This document shows positions 48,416-58,172 of a stretch of 64,000 bases of DNA, piece by piece. Position numbers and translations under genes: made by a program. The stretch lies in the NCBI RefSeq assembly GCF_041860085.1, contig NZ_CP124747.1:2294001-2358000 (forward strand), written 5' to 3'. The notes beneath the pieces are model-generated. The model made no database searches. It saw nothing but the letters and a program-made list of their open reading frames with translations, and was not told the origin of the DNA. The DNA comes from Schlesneria sp. DSM 10557 (GTDB lineage: Bacteria > Planctomycetota > Planctomycetia > Planctomycetales > Planctomycetaceae). Numbering within the stretch: position 1 is the first letter of the stretch; the number at the start of each line of letters is the position of its first letter.

Positions 48416-48539
48416 TGTCATCCTCTCACCAGACTCAAAACCCCCGCGACGCAGATGTGCGGGACTCACTCCATTGATTCAGACAGTACTGATTCAGACA
48501 GTCTCGGAGAGACTCCGATCACTTACTGCCAGCAGTAGA

Positions 48540-49156
48540 TTACCAGACACCCCACCCGCCGAAACCCGTGTTTCCATAGATCACAGGGCTCATAAAACCG
48601 GGGGCACCAAATCCGAACCCGCCGTAATTGACGACTCCCCAGCCCAACCCGCCGACACCGAACGAATTGTACCCGTAGGCTCCATTCGACATCAGCATCA
48701 CCTGCTGGCTGTTGATCAGGTTCTGTCTCACCAGATTCTGTGTCATCTGCCCTTCAAGCAGACGTCGGTTGTACTCCCGTTTCAGATGGTCCCGGTAAGC
48801 TTCCGCCTGCTGCAGATCCAGTTTTGCCTGGTCCATCGCCGGTTGTTCGCCGGTTTCGATTTGAACGCGGGGTTTCTGCTCTTTTTGAGCAGCTCGCTCT
48901 CGATAAGCCGCGACCAGAGCGCGGACCTGTCGTTCATTCATCCGCCCCAGCATCCGTTCCACTTCCGCAGACTTCTGAGGATCGAATGACATATCGACGA
49001 TCAACTGAACCAGTAACCACGCCCGTAAATCTTCGACCTGTTCGGCTGTCGCGGGGAGGGAGCTGCCGCAGCGACCGGGGCGGGGGCGGGAGGAAGGGGA
49101 AGATTGTCCAATTCGGCCTGCCCAAACAACGCCAGACTGATCATGAGAGCGTGCAT
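48540..49156 (-). pseudogene. Exported coiled-coil protein gene with a 1-base frameshift
   Basis: The ATG at 49156 (GGAG 8 bases upstream) starts a frame reading MHALMISLALFGQAE then a Pro/Ala-rich linker, i.e. a signal peptide. After APS it leaves frame at a run of four C (plus-strand GGGG 49053-49056) and soon stops. The -1 shifted frame continues at once with ATAEQVEDLRAWLLVQLI, a helical region rich in Glu/Arg/Gln (about 40-150), and a Gly/Tyr/Phe-rich tail ending GFGGWGVW. Adding one C in the run would give one 205-residue protein. It may be a sequencing error in a homopolymer, a true mutation, or a slippery site. The function is unknown; the tail looks like a surface or self-associating segment. 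Confidence 0.7.
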
Positions 49157-49512
49157 CGCAGTTCTCCGCCGACAGTAAGAAGGACCAGCATTTTCCGAAT
49201 TTCACGGGCCATAACAAAAAGTATACGCAAACGATTCTCTGAAACAATAACGTCATCGGAAGCACCACCGTTCCGAGACTCCAGCTCGCTTCTGTGATCT
49301 GCTGCGGAAAAGGAGCAGTTGATGATGGCGCAGAGAACGATCATTCGACGGAGTGACTTGCCTCCCACAGAGCACCACCCCCCCGTGAAGCCGCAGCCCG
49401 CCCGTCGCTTCTGACGAGTGGCAATTTGAATAGCCGGCCATTATCGTCGCGAAGAGTGACTCACTGACTGCCATGCTCACTCTGTATTCCCTCTCTTTCA
49501 CGGACAACCTGA
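49157..49512. other. Divergent gap
   Basis: 355 bases between the frameshifted gene and the desulfurase-like gene. A minus-strand frame at 49141-49368 starts with a hydrophobic stretch but overlaps the ribosome site of the next gene and has no other support. Confidence 0.4.
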
Positions 49513-50763
49513 ATGGGTTCAGCCACCGACTTTCCGATTGACTGGTGCCGAAATCAGTTTCCTGCACTTCGCCGCACAGTCTCCGGCCACCCTGCGGCCT
49601 ATTTTGATGGACCGGGGGGAAGCCAGGTCCCATCACGCGTCGCCGAATCGATTGGAAATTACCTTCTCCACACCAACGCCAATCGGGGCGGACAGTACGC
49701 AACTGCCCGAGAGAGTGACGAGTTGCTGGAGTCGGCGCACGAGACGCTGGCAGTCTTTCTCAACGCGGCTCATCCTGAATCCATCATCTTCGGCGCGAAT
49801 ATGACGACGCTCACCTTCGCCCTCAGCCGCGCCCTCAGTCGAACATGGCAGGCCGGTGACGAAATCGTCGTGACTCGTCTGGACCATGATGGCAATGTCA
49901 CTCCGTGGGTGCTCGCGGCACAAGACGCGGGAGCCGTTGTCCGGTATGTCGATTTTCACAAATCCGATTGCACACTCGACCTGGCAGACCTGTATTCGAA
50001 ACTTTCCGACAGGACCCGATTGGTCGCCGTGGGCTGCGCATCGAATCTCGTCGGAACCCTGAATCCAGTTCAGGAAATCTGTAAGCGAGCACACTCCGTT
50101 GGAGCCCAGGTCTTTCTGGATGCCGTCCACTATGCCCCGCACAGTCTTCCCGACGTCGAAGAGTGGGGCTGCGACTGGCTGGCCTGTTCGGCCTATAAGT
50201 TCTTCGGCCCCCACGTCGGCGTCCTGTACGGAAAACGGGACCTGTTAACGTCGCTGACTCCGTACAAGCTGCGGCCCGTCACCGAAACGCTGCCCGGTCG
50301 GTGGATGACGGGAACCCAGAACTTCGAAGGAATCGCAGGAACGAAGAGTGCCGTCGAATACCTGGCAGCCCTGGGACAGCAGGTCGACAATTCCGCCACA
50401 TCACTCAGAGATCGATTACGCTCAGCGTATGCGGCCATCGGCACCTACGAGCGTAATCTGAGTGCAAAGTTGATTAATGGGTTGCTGACAATTCCCGAAC
50501 TGAAGGTCTTTGGACTGACGAGCCCTGATCGTCTCGCCGATCGCACCCCCACGGTCAGTTTTGTGCACGACCGGTTTAAAGCGATTGACGTCGCTGACCG
50601 ACTGGGGCAGGAGGGACTGTTCGTCGGCCACGGTAACTTCTACGCGCTTCAAGTGACCGAAAACCTGGGACTCGAACCTGACGGCGTCATTCGTGTCGGA
50701 TTGATGCACTACAACACGTCTGGCGAAATTGACAGACTGCTTAACGCATTGCAATCGCTGTAG
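49513..50763 (+). CDS. Cysteine-desulfurase-like aminotransferase (class V)
   Basis: 416 residues of the PLP fold type I family. YFDGPGGSQVP near the N-terminus, NRGGQYATARESDELLESA, and the PLP lysine Lys229 in ACSAYKFFGPHVG are diagnostic for the cysteine desulfurase-like subgroup (VC1184 type). The C-terminal NFYALQV/GVIRVGLMHYNT is also typical. It may remove sulfur from cysteine or act as a different PLP lyase; the catalytic Cys loop of IscS/SufS is not evident. No Fe-S assembly genes are adjacent, and no ribosome site is obvious. Confidence 0.88.
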   Translation: MGSATDFPIDWCRNQFPALRRTVSGHPAAYFDGPGGSQVPSRVAESIGNYLLHTNANRGGQYATARESDELLESAHETLAVFLNAAHPESIIFGANMTTLTFALSRALSRTWQAGDEIVVTRLDHDGNVTPWVLAAQDAGAVVRYVDFHKSDCTLDLADLYSKLSDRTRLVAVGCASNLVGTLNPVQEICKRAHSVGAQVFLDAVHYAPHSLPDVEEWGCDWLACSAYKFFGPHVGVLYGKRDLLTSLTPYKLRPVTETLPGRWMTGTQNFEGIAGTKSAVEYLAALGQQVDNSATSLRDRLRSAYAAIGTYERNLSAKLINGLLTIPELKVFGLTSPDRLADRTPTVSFVHDRFKAIDVADRLGQEGLFVGHGNFYALQVTENLGLEPDGVIRVGLMHYNTSGEIDRLLNALQSL

Positions 50764-51060
50764 GTCTCAGCGGAAATTTTCCGCGGGGGACGACGAGTTC
50801 CTGCGGCGCGCTCCTGAATTGTGTAGTCGCCCCCCATTCGGTGAGAGGACCGACCGAACCAGACCCGTGACGTGAGGTTTCACGGGGCATTTTCAAATCG
50901 GCACACCCGTTCCGGCATGACAACGTACTCCCCCGTGTGGCATCTCCGCTGTGGGTGGAGATACGGCGAGGTTCGCTTTCCGCCTTGCACAGATGACGAA
51001 AAATCCCCCCCCATGCTAAGATTCGACCGTCTGGCTTCCTTCACAACTCAGGATTGAACT
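50764..51060. other. Gap without recognisable gene
   Basis: 297 bases upstream of the PQQ-propeller gene. Nothing found beyond AGGA before the next ATG. Confidence 0.4.
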
Positions 51061-52362
51061 ATGTCACGCAACTGGCTATGCCTGATTCTTCTCACTTCCA
51101 CCGTCGCTCGTGCAGACGACTGGCCACAGTGGATGGGTCCCCAACGAGACAACGTCTGGCGTGAAACAGGCCTCGTCGAAACGTTGCCGGAAACGCCTAA
51201 AATTGTCTGGCGAGCCCCGGTGGCAGGGGGATACTCAGGTCCTGCCGTAGCGAACGGAAAAGTCTATGTGACCGACTATGTCACTGATGACGATGTCAAA
51301 ATCGACAATTTTGACCGCAAGGCTTCGACCGGGACCGAGCGCCTGCTGTGCCTGGACGAAAAGACGGGCGAATTGCTGTGGTCACAGCCTCACCCTGAAA
51401 CCTATTCCATTTCTTACCCTGCTGGCCCCCGCAGTACCCCCACGGTTCATGACGGGAAGGTGTACGCGCAAGGGGCCGAAGGGCAACTTGCCTGCCTGAA
51501 CGCAGACGATGGGAAAGTGCTTTGGGCAAAGAACCTCAAAGAAACATACAAGACGAAAGCGGCACTCTGGGGATACGCCAGCCAGCCGTTGATCGACGGT
51601 GATAAGTTTATTGTGATCGCGGGAGGTGAAGGTTCCCACTGCGTCGCTCTGAACAAGAACACGGGCGAAGAGATCTGGAGAACCGGGACCGCGAGTGAGC
51701 AAGGCTATTCCCCCCCGCTGATCATCCAGCAGGCTGGCGTCCGTCAGCTTGTGCTGTGCAGTCCTGATTCGATTTACGCTGTTGATCCAGAAACCGGTAA
51801 ACAACTGTGGAAACAGGACTACCAGGGTGACAACGGCTCGATCATCATGACGCCGATTCACCATGGAAACCACCTGTTCGTCGGCGGATATAACAACAAG
51901 AACATCCTGATCGAATTAGCGGCCGATAAACCCGGCGCGAAAACGGTGTGGCGAGATCAGGCGAAACGGGGAATTTCTCCCGTGAACGTACAGCCATTCC
52001 TGATGGACGGAAAGGTCTACGGTCTGGATCAGAGCGGTGATTTACGATGCTTTGAAATCCCGAGCGGCAAGATCACCTGGACCACTCCGCAGCCTCTGGG
52101 TGAACGCAAAGTGGGCAGCGGGACAGTCTTCCTGGTTCGTTCAGGTTCCACCGACAAGTTCTGGATGTTTGCAGAAACCGGAGACCTGATTATCGGTCAA
52201 TTGACCCCGAAAGGCTTCACCGAGCTCTCTCGATCGCATGTGATCGATGCCACCAACACGGCGTTCGGTCGTGACGTCGTCTGGTGTGCTCCTGCTTTCG
52301 CCAACAAGCGAATGTACGTTCGCAATGACAAGGAACTGCTTTGCGTCGACCTGGCGAAATGA
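51061..52362 (+). CDS. Exported PQQ-like beta-propeller protein
   Basis: 433 residues. MSRNWLCLILLTSTVARA is a short signal peptide. The mature protein begins DDWPQWMGPQRDNVWRETGL, the usual start of planctomycete PQQ-repeat proteins, then carries repeated LDEKTGELLW, LNADDGKVLWAKN, LNKNTGEEIWRTG and VDPETGKQLWKQD blades. No PQQ-dehydrogenase catalytic residues are apparent, so it is more likely a scaffold or BamB-like binder than an enzyme. AGGA lies 8 bases before the ATG. Confidence 0.9.
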   Translation: MSRNWLCLILLTSTVARADDWPQWMGPQRDNVWRETGLVETLPETPKIVWRAPVAGGYSGPAVANGKVYVTDYVTDDDVKIDNFDRKASTGTERLLCLDEKTGELLWSQPHPETYSISYPAGPRSTPTVHDGKVYAQGAEGQLACLNADDGKVLWAKNLKETYKTKAALWGYASQPLIDGDKFIVIAGGEGSHCVALNKNTGEEIWRTGTASEQGYSPPLIIQQAGVRQLVLCSPDSIYAVDPETGKQLWKQDYQGDNGSIIMTPIHHGNHLFVGGYNNKNILIELAADKPGAKTVWRDQAKRGISPVNVQPFLMDGKVYGLDQSGDLRCFEIPSGKITWTTPQPLGERKVGSGTVFLVRSGSTDKFWMFAETGDLIIGQLTPKGFTELSRSHVIDATNTAFGRDVVWCAPAFANKRMYVRNDKELLCVDLAK

Positions 52363-52408
52363 TGATCGATGTGCCCGGATCGAACGTAGCCACCCCTGAT
52401 CAGGAATC

Positions 52409-52446
52409 ACCTGTCGGCCCGCTCAGAAGTGCGGCGGCCGACAGGT
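52409..52446 (+). terminator. Probable terminator of the PQQ-propeller gene
   Basis: 11-bp perfect stem ACCTGTCGGCC/GGCCGACAGGT enclosing a 3-bp inner stem CGC/GCG. No T-run follows, so it could also be a leader hairpin of ribBA. Confidence 0.5.
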
Positions 52447-52542
52447 CGAATCTTGAATTCCGCTCGTTCGATCCTCACATCGGTGGTCCTCCCGCCTACA
52501 ATTCCTCGCAATGATGCTTCCCACTTTCCGTTTTTTCGGCAA

Positions 52543-53802
52543 ATGCAAATGACGATCGACGCCTCTTCGACTTCCGATCCCTTTTCCAGCATTGATGATG
52601 CACTCGACGCGATTAAGTCCGGCCGCCTGGTCATTGTCGTCGATTCGGAAGAACGAGAGAACGAAGGTGACTTCGTTTGCGCAGCGGAGAAGATTACTCC
52701 TGAACTCGTCAGTTTCATGTTGCGCTACGGTGCAGGGCTGTTGTGTGTTTCTGTCTTGCAGGAAACCGCGGATCGGCTGGGGTTGTCACCGATCGTCGAT
52801 AGTCAGAAGAACACCGCTCCCAACCAGACACTGTTCATGACCCCCGTTGATCATCGGGATGCCGGCAGTGGGGTCAGTGCCGATAATCGCGCGAAGACAA
52901 TCCTGGCGATGAGCGATCCGACTTGCCAGGCTGCCGACTTTGTTCGGCCCGGTCACCTCAATCCGCTGCTGGCAAAGGATGGAGGCGTTTTAAGGCGGAC
53001 CGGACACACGGAAGCGACTGTCGACCTGATGCGGTTGGCAGGCATGAAGCCGGTCGGTGCCCTGATCGAAATCCTGAGCGAACAGGGTGGAGGGATGGCC
53101 GACTTTGAAGAACTTTCGTCGCTGTCTCGCAAGTTCAATATTCCGCTGATTTCGATTGACCAGATCATCCGCTACCGCCGCCGCCGTGAGCAACTGGTGA
53201 CGCGCGAGGTCGAAACGCCCTTCGAAACGCGTGACTACGGCAAATTTAAGGTGATTGCATACAGCGTGCAGCACGAAGATCAACAACCCCTCGCGATTGT
53301 CTGGGGTGATCTTCAGTCCGTTCCAGCGCCCCTGGTACGAGTCCACTCTTCCTGTTTCACCGGTGACGTCCTGGATTCGCTTCGGTGCGATTGCGGCGAC
53401 CAGCTGCACATGGCCATGCGAATGATCAACACGGAAGGAACCGGCGCGGTCATCTACCTTCCTCAGGAAGGGCGGGGAATTGGCCTGCTGGCGAAACTGA
53501 AAGCGTACCAGTTACAGGACCAGGGTTATGACACCGTAGAAGCGAACCACAAGCTGGGCTTCAAAGCCGACTCGCGCGATTACGGGGTTGGGCTGCAAAT
53601 TCTGAAGGATCTGGGCCTGTCGTCCGTTCGACTTTTGACCAACAACCCGCAAAAGATCAATGCCTTCCCGGGTTTTGACCTGACGGTGGTCGAGCAGATT
53701 CCGATTATCGCCCCGACGGAAAAACAGCGGGAATTCTACCTCGCCACAAAACGGGACAAGCTCGGGCACAAGTTGCCGGGCGGTGCTGGGCTGACAAAGT
53801 AA
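52543..53802 (+). CDS. ribBA: Bifunctional DHBP synthase / GTP cyclohydrolase II
   Basis: About 419 residues. The N-terminal RibB domain has [17 protein letters not shown] and the pentose-phosphate loop [13 protein letters not shown]. The C-terminal RibA domain has the zinc-binding [18 protein letters not shown] and [11 protein letters not shown]. It makes both the four-carbon unit and the pyrimidine precursor of riboflavin. Starts possible at ATG 52543 or 52549; no Shine-Dalgarno is seen before either, and codons further up are not family-like. No FMN riboswitch was recognised in the 180-base leader. Confidence 0.94.
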   Translation: MQMTIDASSTSDPFSSIDDALDAIKSGRLVIVVDSEERENEGDFVCAAEKITPELVSFMLRYGAGLLCVSVLQETADRLGLSPIVDSQKNTAPNQTLFMTPVDHRDAGSGVSADNRAKTILAMSDPTCQAADFVRPGHLNPLLAKDGGVLRRTGHTEATVDLMRLAGMKPVGALIEILSEQGGGMADFEELSSLSRKFNIPLISIDQIIRYRRRREQLVTREVETPFETRDYGKFKVIAYSVQHEDQQPLAIVWGDLQSVPAPLVRVHSSCFTGDVLDSLRCDCGDQLHMAMRMINTEGTGAVIYLPQEGRGIGLLAKLKAYQLQDQGYDTVEANHKLGFKADSRDYGVGLQILKDLGLSSVRLLTNNPQKINAFPGFDLTVVEQIPIIAPTEKQREFYLATKRDKLGHKLPGGAGLTK

Positions 53803-53870
53803 CCCTTTTGTTTCCAAATCATTCCGTGAATAAACCGTTTCTCCTGCGTTGTCGCGTCCGGAAAAACTGA

Positions 53871-53904
53871 TTGACCTGTCGAAATGTTCCGATACCTTGG
53901 TCAA
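53871..53904 (+). promoter_or_regulatory. Promoter with overlapping palindrome for the ArsR operon
   Basis: TTGACC (53871-53876), 16-base spacer, TACCTT (53893-53898). TTGACC and GGTCAA (53899-53904) form an inverted repeat spanning the promoter, a fitting site for the ArsR protein encoded 12 bases further on. A second small palindrome ATTC-CGT-GAAT lies at 53821-53831. Confidence 0.5.
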
Positions 53905-53916
53905 TGAGGAACGTAG

Positions 53917-54237
53917 ATGAAGACCACGACCAACATCCCCAAAAATCTGTCGATGGAATCGTGGGAACGAGCTGCCGAGTGCCTCAAGACGCTTGCCCAC
54001 CCGCATCGCCTCTTGATCGTGCAGATGTTGCTGCATGGACGCTATACGGTTGGGGAACTCGCCGAAGCATGCGGAATCCCCAGTCACATGGCGTCTGAAC
54101 ACCTGCGATTGATGCAGCGTTGCGGATTTATGGTCAGCGAAAAAGAGGGACGGAAAACGTACTACAAAGTCATCGAGTCTCATCTTTCAGACCTGATGGC
54201 ATGCATCGAAGGGCGGTTTGGCAGCGAATCGGAATAA
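53917..54237 (+). CDS. ArsR/SmtB-family transcriptional repressor
   Basis: 106 residues. Winged helix with LKTLAHPHRLLIVQMLL, the recognition helix region PSHMASEHLRLMQRCG and the wing VSEKEGRKTYYKV. The metal-binding ELCVCDL box of ArsR/SmtB is replaced by GELAEACGIP. Cysteines are at 22, 52, 69 and 96; Cys52 and Cys96 are placed roughly where SqrR/BigR persulfide sensors carry their reactive pair. Given the rhodanese and CoA-disulfide-reductase genes behind it, a sulfane-sulfur sensor is likely. AGGAA/GAGG lies before the ATG; it probably represses its own operon. Confidence 0.88.
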   Translation: MKTTTNIPKNLSMESWERAAECLKTLAHPHRLLIVQMLLHGRYTVGELAEACGIPSHMASEHLRLMQRCGFMVSEKEGRKTYYKVIESHLSDLMACIEGRFGSESE

Positions 54238-54313
54238 CTCCGTCTCCTCTCGCGATGAGGAACGACGTGAGGCTTCCGTTCTGCGTGATGTCAGGAAACT
54301 ACAGGAGCTTACC

Positions 54314-54874
54314 ATGGGTGCATCGAGTATCTCACCGGCCAGATTTGCGGAACTTCGTCAGCAGGGGAAAAGCGTCGAACTGATCGATGTCAGAACGCCT
54401 GTTGAGTTTCGTGAAGTCCATGTCGACATCGCCCGAAACGTGCCTCTCGACCAGCTTGATCCTGCCGCTCTGATGAAGTCGCGGAAGGGATCGGGGGACG
54501 AACCCCTCTATATCGTGTGTAAGTCCGGAAGCAGGGGTCAGCAGGCATGTGACAAGTTCGTGAAAGCCGGATTTTCCAACGTGGTCAATGTCGAAGGGGG
54601 AACGAGCGCCTGTGTCGCAGCCGGGCTTCCCGTCGTGCGCGGCAAGAAAGCCATGTCGCTTGAACGGCAGGTCCGAATCGCGGCCGGTTCGCTCGTTCTC
54701 ACCGGGGTCGTGCTCGGCTGGTTCGTGCATCCCTATTTCTACGGACTGTCTGCGTTCGTTGGTGCCGGACTCGTTTTTGCCGGAATCACGGACACTTGCG
54801 GAATGGGAATGATTCTGGCCAGGATGCCGTGGAATCAATGTCAATCCGATTCGGACACGTGCCAGACAAACTGA
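54314..54874 (+). CDS. Rhodanese-membrane protein (YgaP-like)
   Basis: 186 residues. Residues 5-110 are a rhodanese domain: VELIDVRTPVEF and the active loop CKSGSRG with Cys69. Residues about 125-180 form two membrane helices of the DUF2892 type, ending TDTCGMGMILARMPWN. Like YgaP it should carry persulfide sulfur at the inner face of the membrane. The start at 54314 has AGGAG nine bases upstream. It sits 76 bases after arsR and 20 bases before the reductase, in one operon. Confidence 0.9.
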   Translation: MGASSISPARFAELRQQGKSVELIDVRTPVEFREVHVDIARNVPLDQLDPAALMKSRKGSGDEPLYIVCKSGSRGQQACDKFVKAGFSNVVNVEGGTSACVAAGLPVVRGKKAMSLERQVRIAAGSLVLTGVVLGWFVHPYFYGLSAFVGAGLVFAGITDTCGMGMILARMPWNQCQSDSDTCQTN

Positions 54875-54894
54875 GCCAACAGAACGGACGATCC

Positions 54895-56544
54895 ATGAAA
54901 CTGCTGATTGTCGGTGGTGTCGCTGGGGGAGCCTCGGCCGCAGCCCGTGCCCGTAGACTTTCCGAATCTGCTGAGATCATCGTCTTTGAGCGAGGCCCCG
55001 ATGTCTCGTTCGCGAACTGCGGTCTTCCCTACTATGTCGGCGGCACCATCGCCGACCGGGACAAGTTGCTGGTCACGACCAGTGAACGGTTGAAAAGCCG
55101 ATTCCGTCTCGATGTACGGACCAGCTCTAACGTCGAAAAAATCAATCGAGCGGCGAAGACGATCGTCGTTCGTGAACAGGCGTCAGGACGTGTTTACGAA
55201 GAGTCCTACGATAAACTCATCCTCGCTCCCGGGGCCGCCCCCATGAAACCACCCATCCCGGGGGTGGACTTGCCGGGAATCCTCACTCTTCGCAACCTGC
55301 AGGATGTGGACCGGATTAAAGCTGCGGTCGACGCGGGAGTTCGGCACGTTGTCGTTGTCGGCGGTGGGTTCATTGGGCTGGAACTTGTGGAAAACTTCGT
55401 CCACAATGGGATTCCCACCACCGTCGTCCAGTCCCAGGATCAGTTGTTGTCACCTTACGACAAAGAGATGACTGCACCCCTCGAACAGGTACTGAAAGAG
55501 AAGGGTGTGACGCTGCTGCTGAACAATACGGCGGAAGGATTCGAGCAGCAGTCCGAAGGCCTGATGATTCATCTGAAATCGGGGCAGCACCTTACCGCTG
55601 ACCTCGTTGTGCTGGGAATTGGTGTTCGCCCCGAAAACCAGCTTGCGATCGATGCGGGACTACACGTCGGTCCTCGCGGCGGAATCCAGGTCAACGACAC
55701 ACTGCTGACCAGCGATCCAGATATCTATGCAGTGGGAGATGCCATCGAAGTCAAAGACTTTGGAAGTGGCGAGCCGACTCAAGTTCCGCTCGCCGGTCCT
55801 GCCAACCGTCAGGGCCGCATCGCCGCTGAGAATGTCTTCGGACGTTCGAGTCGCTATCGGGGAACACAGGGAACAGCCATTATTGGCTTCTTCGGCAAAA
55901 CCATTGCCATGACGGGTGCCTCTGAGAAAACTCTGCGATTCACCAATCGCTCGTTCCGCAAGATCTACGTCCATCCCGCTCATCACGCTGGCTACTACCC
56001 TGGCGCTCAGCCAATGACGATCAAGCTCCTGTTCGACCCGAAGGATGGCCTCATCCTGGGAGCTCAGGCCGTGGGTGGTGAGGGGGTCGATAAACGGATT
56101 GATGTGCTGGCTGTGGCGATTCAGGCACGGATGACGGTATTCGACCTCGAAGAGATGGAACTGGCCTACGCGCCTCAGTTCGGCTCGGCAAAAGACCCGG
56201 TCAATATGGCGGGATTCGTGGCCAGCGGATTGATCCGAGGGGACCATCCCCAGACGGACGTGGAATCGCTGCTGGCCACTGCGTCCGATCAACGTCCCTA
56301 CCTGATCGATGTCCGCACGCCGCAGGAATTCTCACAAGGAGCGATTCCGGGAGCCGTCAATATTCCGGTCGACGACCTGCGCGAGCGATTGAAAGAACTG
56401 CCAGCGAACAAGCCGATCGCCGTGTACTGTCAGGTAGGTCAACGAGGCTATCTGGCGACCCGGATCCTGCTGCAATCCGGGTTCACCGACGTGGTCAATA
56501 TCGGCGGCGGATACAAGACTTACAAGCTGTTCTCTCCCGGATAA
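54895..56544 (+). CDS. CoA-disulfide reductase fused to rhodanese
   Basis: 549 residues. FAD loop LLIVGGVAGGASAAARARRL (3-22); the single redox Cys42 in SFANCGLPYYVGG; NAD loop VVVGGGFIGLELVENF; FAD-binding TSDPDIYAVGDAIE. The C-terminal 100 residues form a rhodanese domain with active-site Cys512 in YCQVGQRG. Such fusions (CDR-RHD/Npsr type) reduce CoA- or other persulfides and polysulfide with NAD(P)H. It shares an operon with the YgaP-like protein and the ArsR regulator; together they should sense and clear sulfane sulfur. Confidence 0.9.
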   Translation: MKLLIVGGVAGGASAAARARRLSESAEIIVFERGPDVSFANCGLPYYVGGTIADRDKLLVTTSERLKSRFRLDVRTSSNVEKINRAAKTIVVREQASGRVYEESYDKLILAPGAAPMKPPIPGVDLPGILTLRNLQDVDRIKAAVDAGVRHVVVVGGGFIGLELVENFVHNGIPTTVVQSQDQLLSPYDKEMTAPLEQVLKEKGVTLLLNNTAEGFEQQSEGLMIHLKSGQHLTADLVVLGIGVRPENQLAIDAGLHVGPRGGIQVNDTLLTSDPDIYAVGDAIEVKDFGSGEPTQVPLAGPANRQGRIAAENVFGRSSRYRGTQGTAIIGFFGKTIAMTGASEKTLRFTNRSFRKIYVHPAHHAGYYPGAQPMTIKLLFDPKDGLILGAQAVGGEGVDKRIDVLAVAIQARMTVFDLEEMELAYAPQFGSAKDPVNMAGFVASGLIRGDHPQTDVESLLATASDQRPYLIDVRTPQEFSQGAIPGAVNIPVDDLRERLKELPANKPIAVYCQVGQRGYLATRILLQSGFTDVVNIGGGYKTYKLFSPG

Positions 56545-56873
56545 CGGCGACCTTCAGCACGATCGAGCGTCTTGCCTTGCGACCGCAGAGCAAATTCATT
56601 CGACGCGGCATCCGACCAGGTTTGATTGACGAGAGCAGGGAAGGGGGGCCGCGAGATCCGACGTGGACCTATCCTCGCTCGCGGACCATCTCGCCAGGAA
56701 ATGTCGCAGCTTCGTTGCACGTTTACGACAAAGAGGGCGATGCCGGCAACGGCACCGCCCTCAAATTGTCTCGTCCCCGGTCGAGTCAGCTCACGAACGC
56801 AGACGGATGCGACGGGCGATAATCGTGCTCATCCTGTCCACCTGCCTCGGAACCAGAACTTTTCCGTCAGACC
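56545..56873. other. Gap between convergent genes
   Basis: 329 bases between the reductase and the DapA-family gene. GAGGGCGATGCCG...CGGCACCGCCCTC at 56734-56762 is an imperfect GC-rich hairpin followed by AAATTGTCTC and may end one or both transcripts. No gene seen. Confidence 0.5.
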
Positions 56874-57899
56874 TCATGCCAGGCCGCGACGTTTCAGTTC
56901 TGCTACGACCGCGTGAACGATCGTGGAAACTTCGCCCGGATTGGACGAACCTCCCAGCCCCGTGGAACAACCGGAAAGCGGTTCGTCCGTGAAGCCGTGT
57001 TGTGAGAGCATGCACTGAAGTTTGTCGGCAAGTTTGGCCAGATCAGCCTGCTGATCGTCGCTGAGAGGCTGACGTCCGACACCCGTTTCAAAGCCACGCA
57101 AGCGGACTGCCGTACGGAATCCATCAGGAAACTCGGCCGAGAACAGCATCGCATCGAACAAGGTGACGATGTCGTACTGCAATTCGCGGGCTTCGTCGAT
57201 CCGGTACGCGAGCGTCAGATCGTACAGCTTTCGCATCAGCTCAGGGACAACACCCGAACTGGCGTTGGTCCCCCCGTCGCAGCCAATCAGCAGCATGGGC
57301 ATCAGAGCGGCGTCCCATCCGGTCAGGAAACTGAATTCCGGACGTGAAGGACGAACCGCCTGAATCATGCGGATCATGTTCGGGATATCGCCGGAAGAAT
57401 CCTTGATCCCGACAACCTTGGGGCAGTCTTCGGCGAGTCGCTTGACGGTTGGCACGTCGATGGGGCTGGCAAACATGGGGATGTTGTACAGCGTCACGTC
57501 GATCGGCGTGTTATCCGCAATTTCCTTGAAGTAGGCGTAAACCGCGCGAGGGCTCGACTTGTAGTAGAAGGGAGCCACGATCGCGACTGCGGTGGCACCC
57601 AGCTCGTAGTACTTCTCACAGGCCCGAACGGTTTCCTTCACATTGGCTTCGGCCGCCCCGGCGAGCACCGGAACCCGTCCACGGACCTGATCGCAGATGA
57701 TCTCCATGATCCGAATTCGCTCTTCCACCGTGAATCGCGTGAACTCACCCGTCGAGCCGTTCGGATAGAGGCCATGCACCCCTTTTTCGATCAGCCAGTC
57801 GACATACCTTCGCAGTTCACTCTCATGGATTTCACCTCTCGAGTTCAGAGGGACGATGTTTGGTGTGAAGATCCCCTGCAGCTTGCCGCGTGATGGCAT
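56874..57899 (-). CDS. DapA/NanA-family aldolase
   Basis: About 341 residues, TIM barrel. NGSTGE (47-52) binds the keto-acid carboxylate, Tyr138 (TLYNIP) and Lys166 (VGIKDSSGD) are the proton relay and Schiff-base residues. The family covers dihydrodipicolinate synthase, N-acetylneuraminate lyase and several sugar-acid aldolases. At about 340 residues it is longer than DapA (about 295) because of a C-terminal extension (about 300-341), so a catabolic aldolase is as likely as lysine synthesis. A TTG at 57923 could add 8 residues; the ATG at 57899 is preferred. Confidence 0.88.
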   Translation of the reverse strand: MPSRGKLQGIFTPNIVPLNSRGEIHESELRRYVDWLIEKGVHGLYPNGSTGEFTRFTVEERIRIMEIICDQVRGRVPVLAGAAEANVKETVRACEKYYELGATAVAIVAPFYYKSSPRAVYAYFKEIADNTPIDVTLYNIPMFASPIDVPTVKRLAEDCPKVVGIKDSSGDIPNMIRMIQAVRPSRPEFSFLTGWDAALMPMLLIGCDGGTNASSGVVPELMRKLYDLTLAYRIDEARELQYDIVTLFDAMLFSAEFPDGFRTAVRLRGFETGVGRQPLSDDQQADLAKLADKLQCMLSQHGFTDEPLSGCSTGLGGSSNPGEVSTIVHAVVAELKRRGLA

Positions 57900-58172
57900 T
57901 TGAAGACTCTCAATGTTTGGCAATTTGGCGAAGTTTAAAAACTTGTGTCAACTACACAGAATTTAACGGGTCTTGGGCCAGCGGTCACCGCTGGCTCCGC
58001 CGAAAATAATGATCGGCGTTGGTCACGAGAAATCACCACTAGTTTCGATTGGTGGGACCTCCAGAACAACCTATCAACCCTGTCCGGGGCCGAAAATCGG
58101 ATTAATCGCTGGCACGGATCGATACGTGTGTCAAAAATCGACGCATTTCTTCAATGTGATGACGAAAATGGC

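Noticed and set aside
49141-49368. 75-codon minus-strand frame with a hydrophobic start
   Set aside because: It runs over the ribosome site and signal-peptide start of the frameshifted gene and has no ribosome site of its own.
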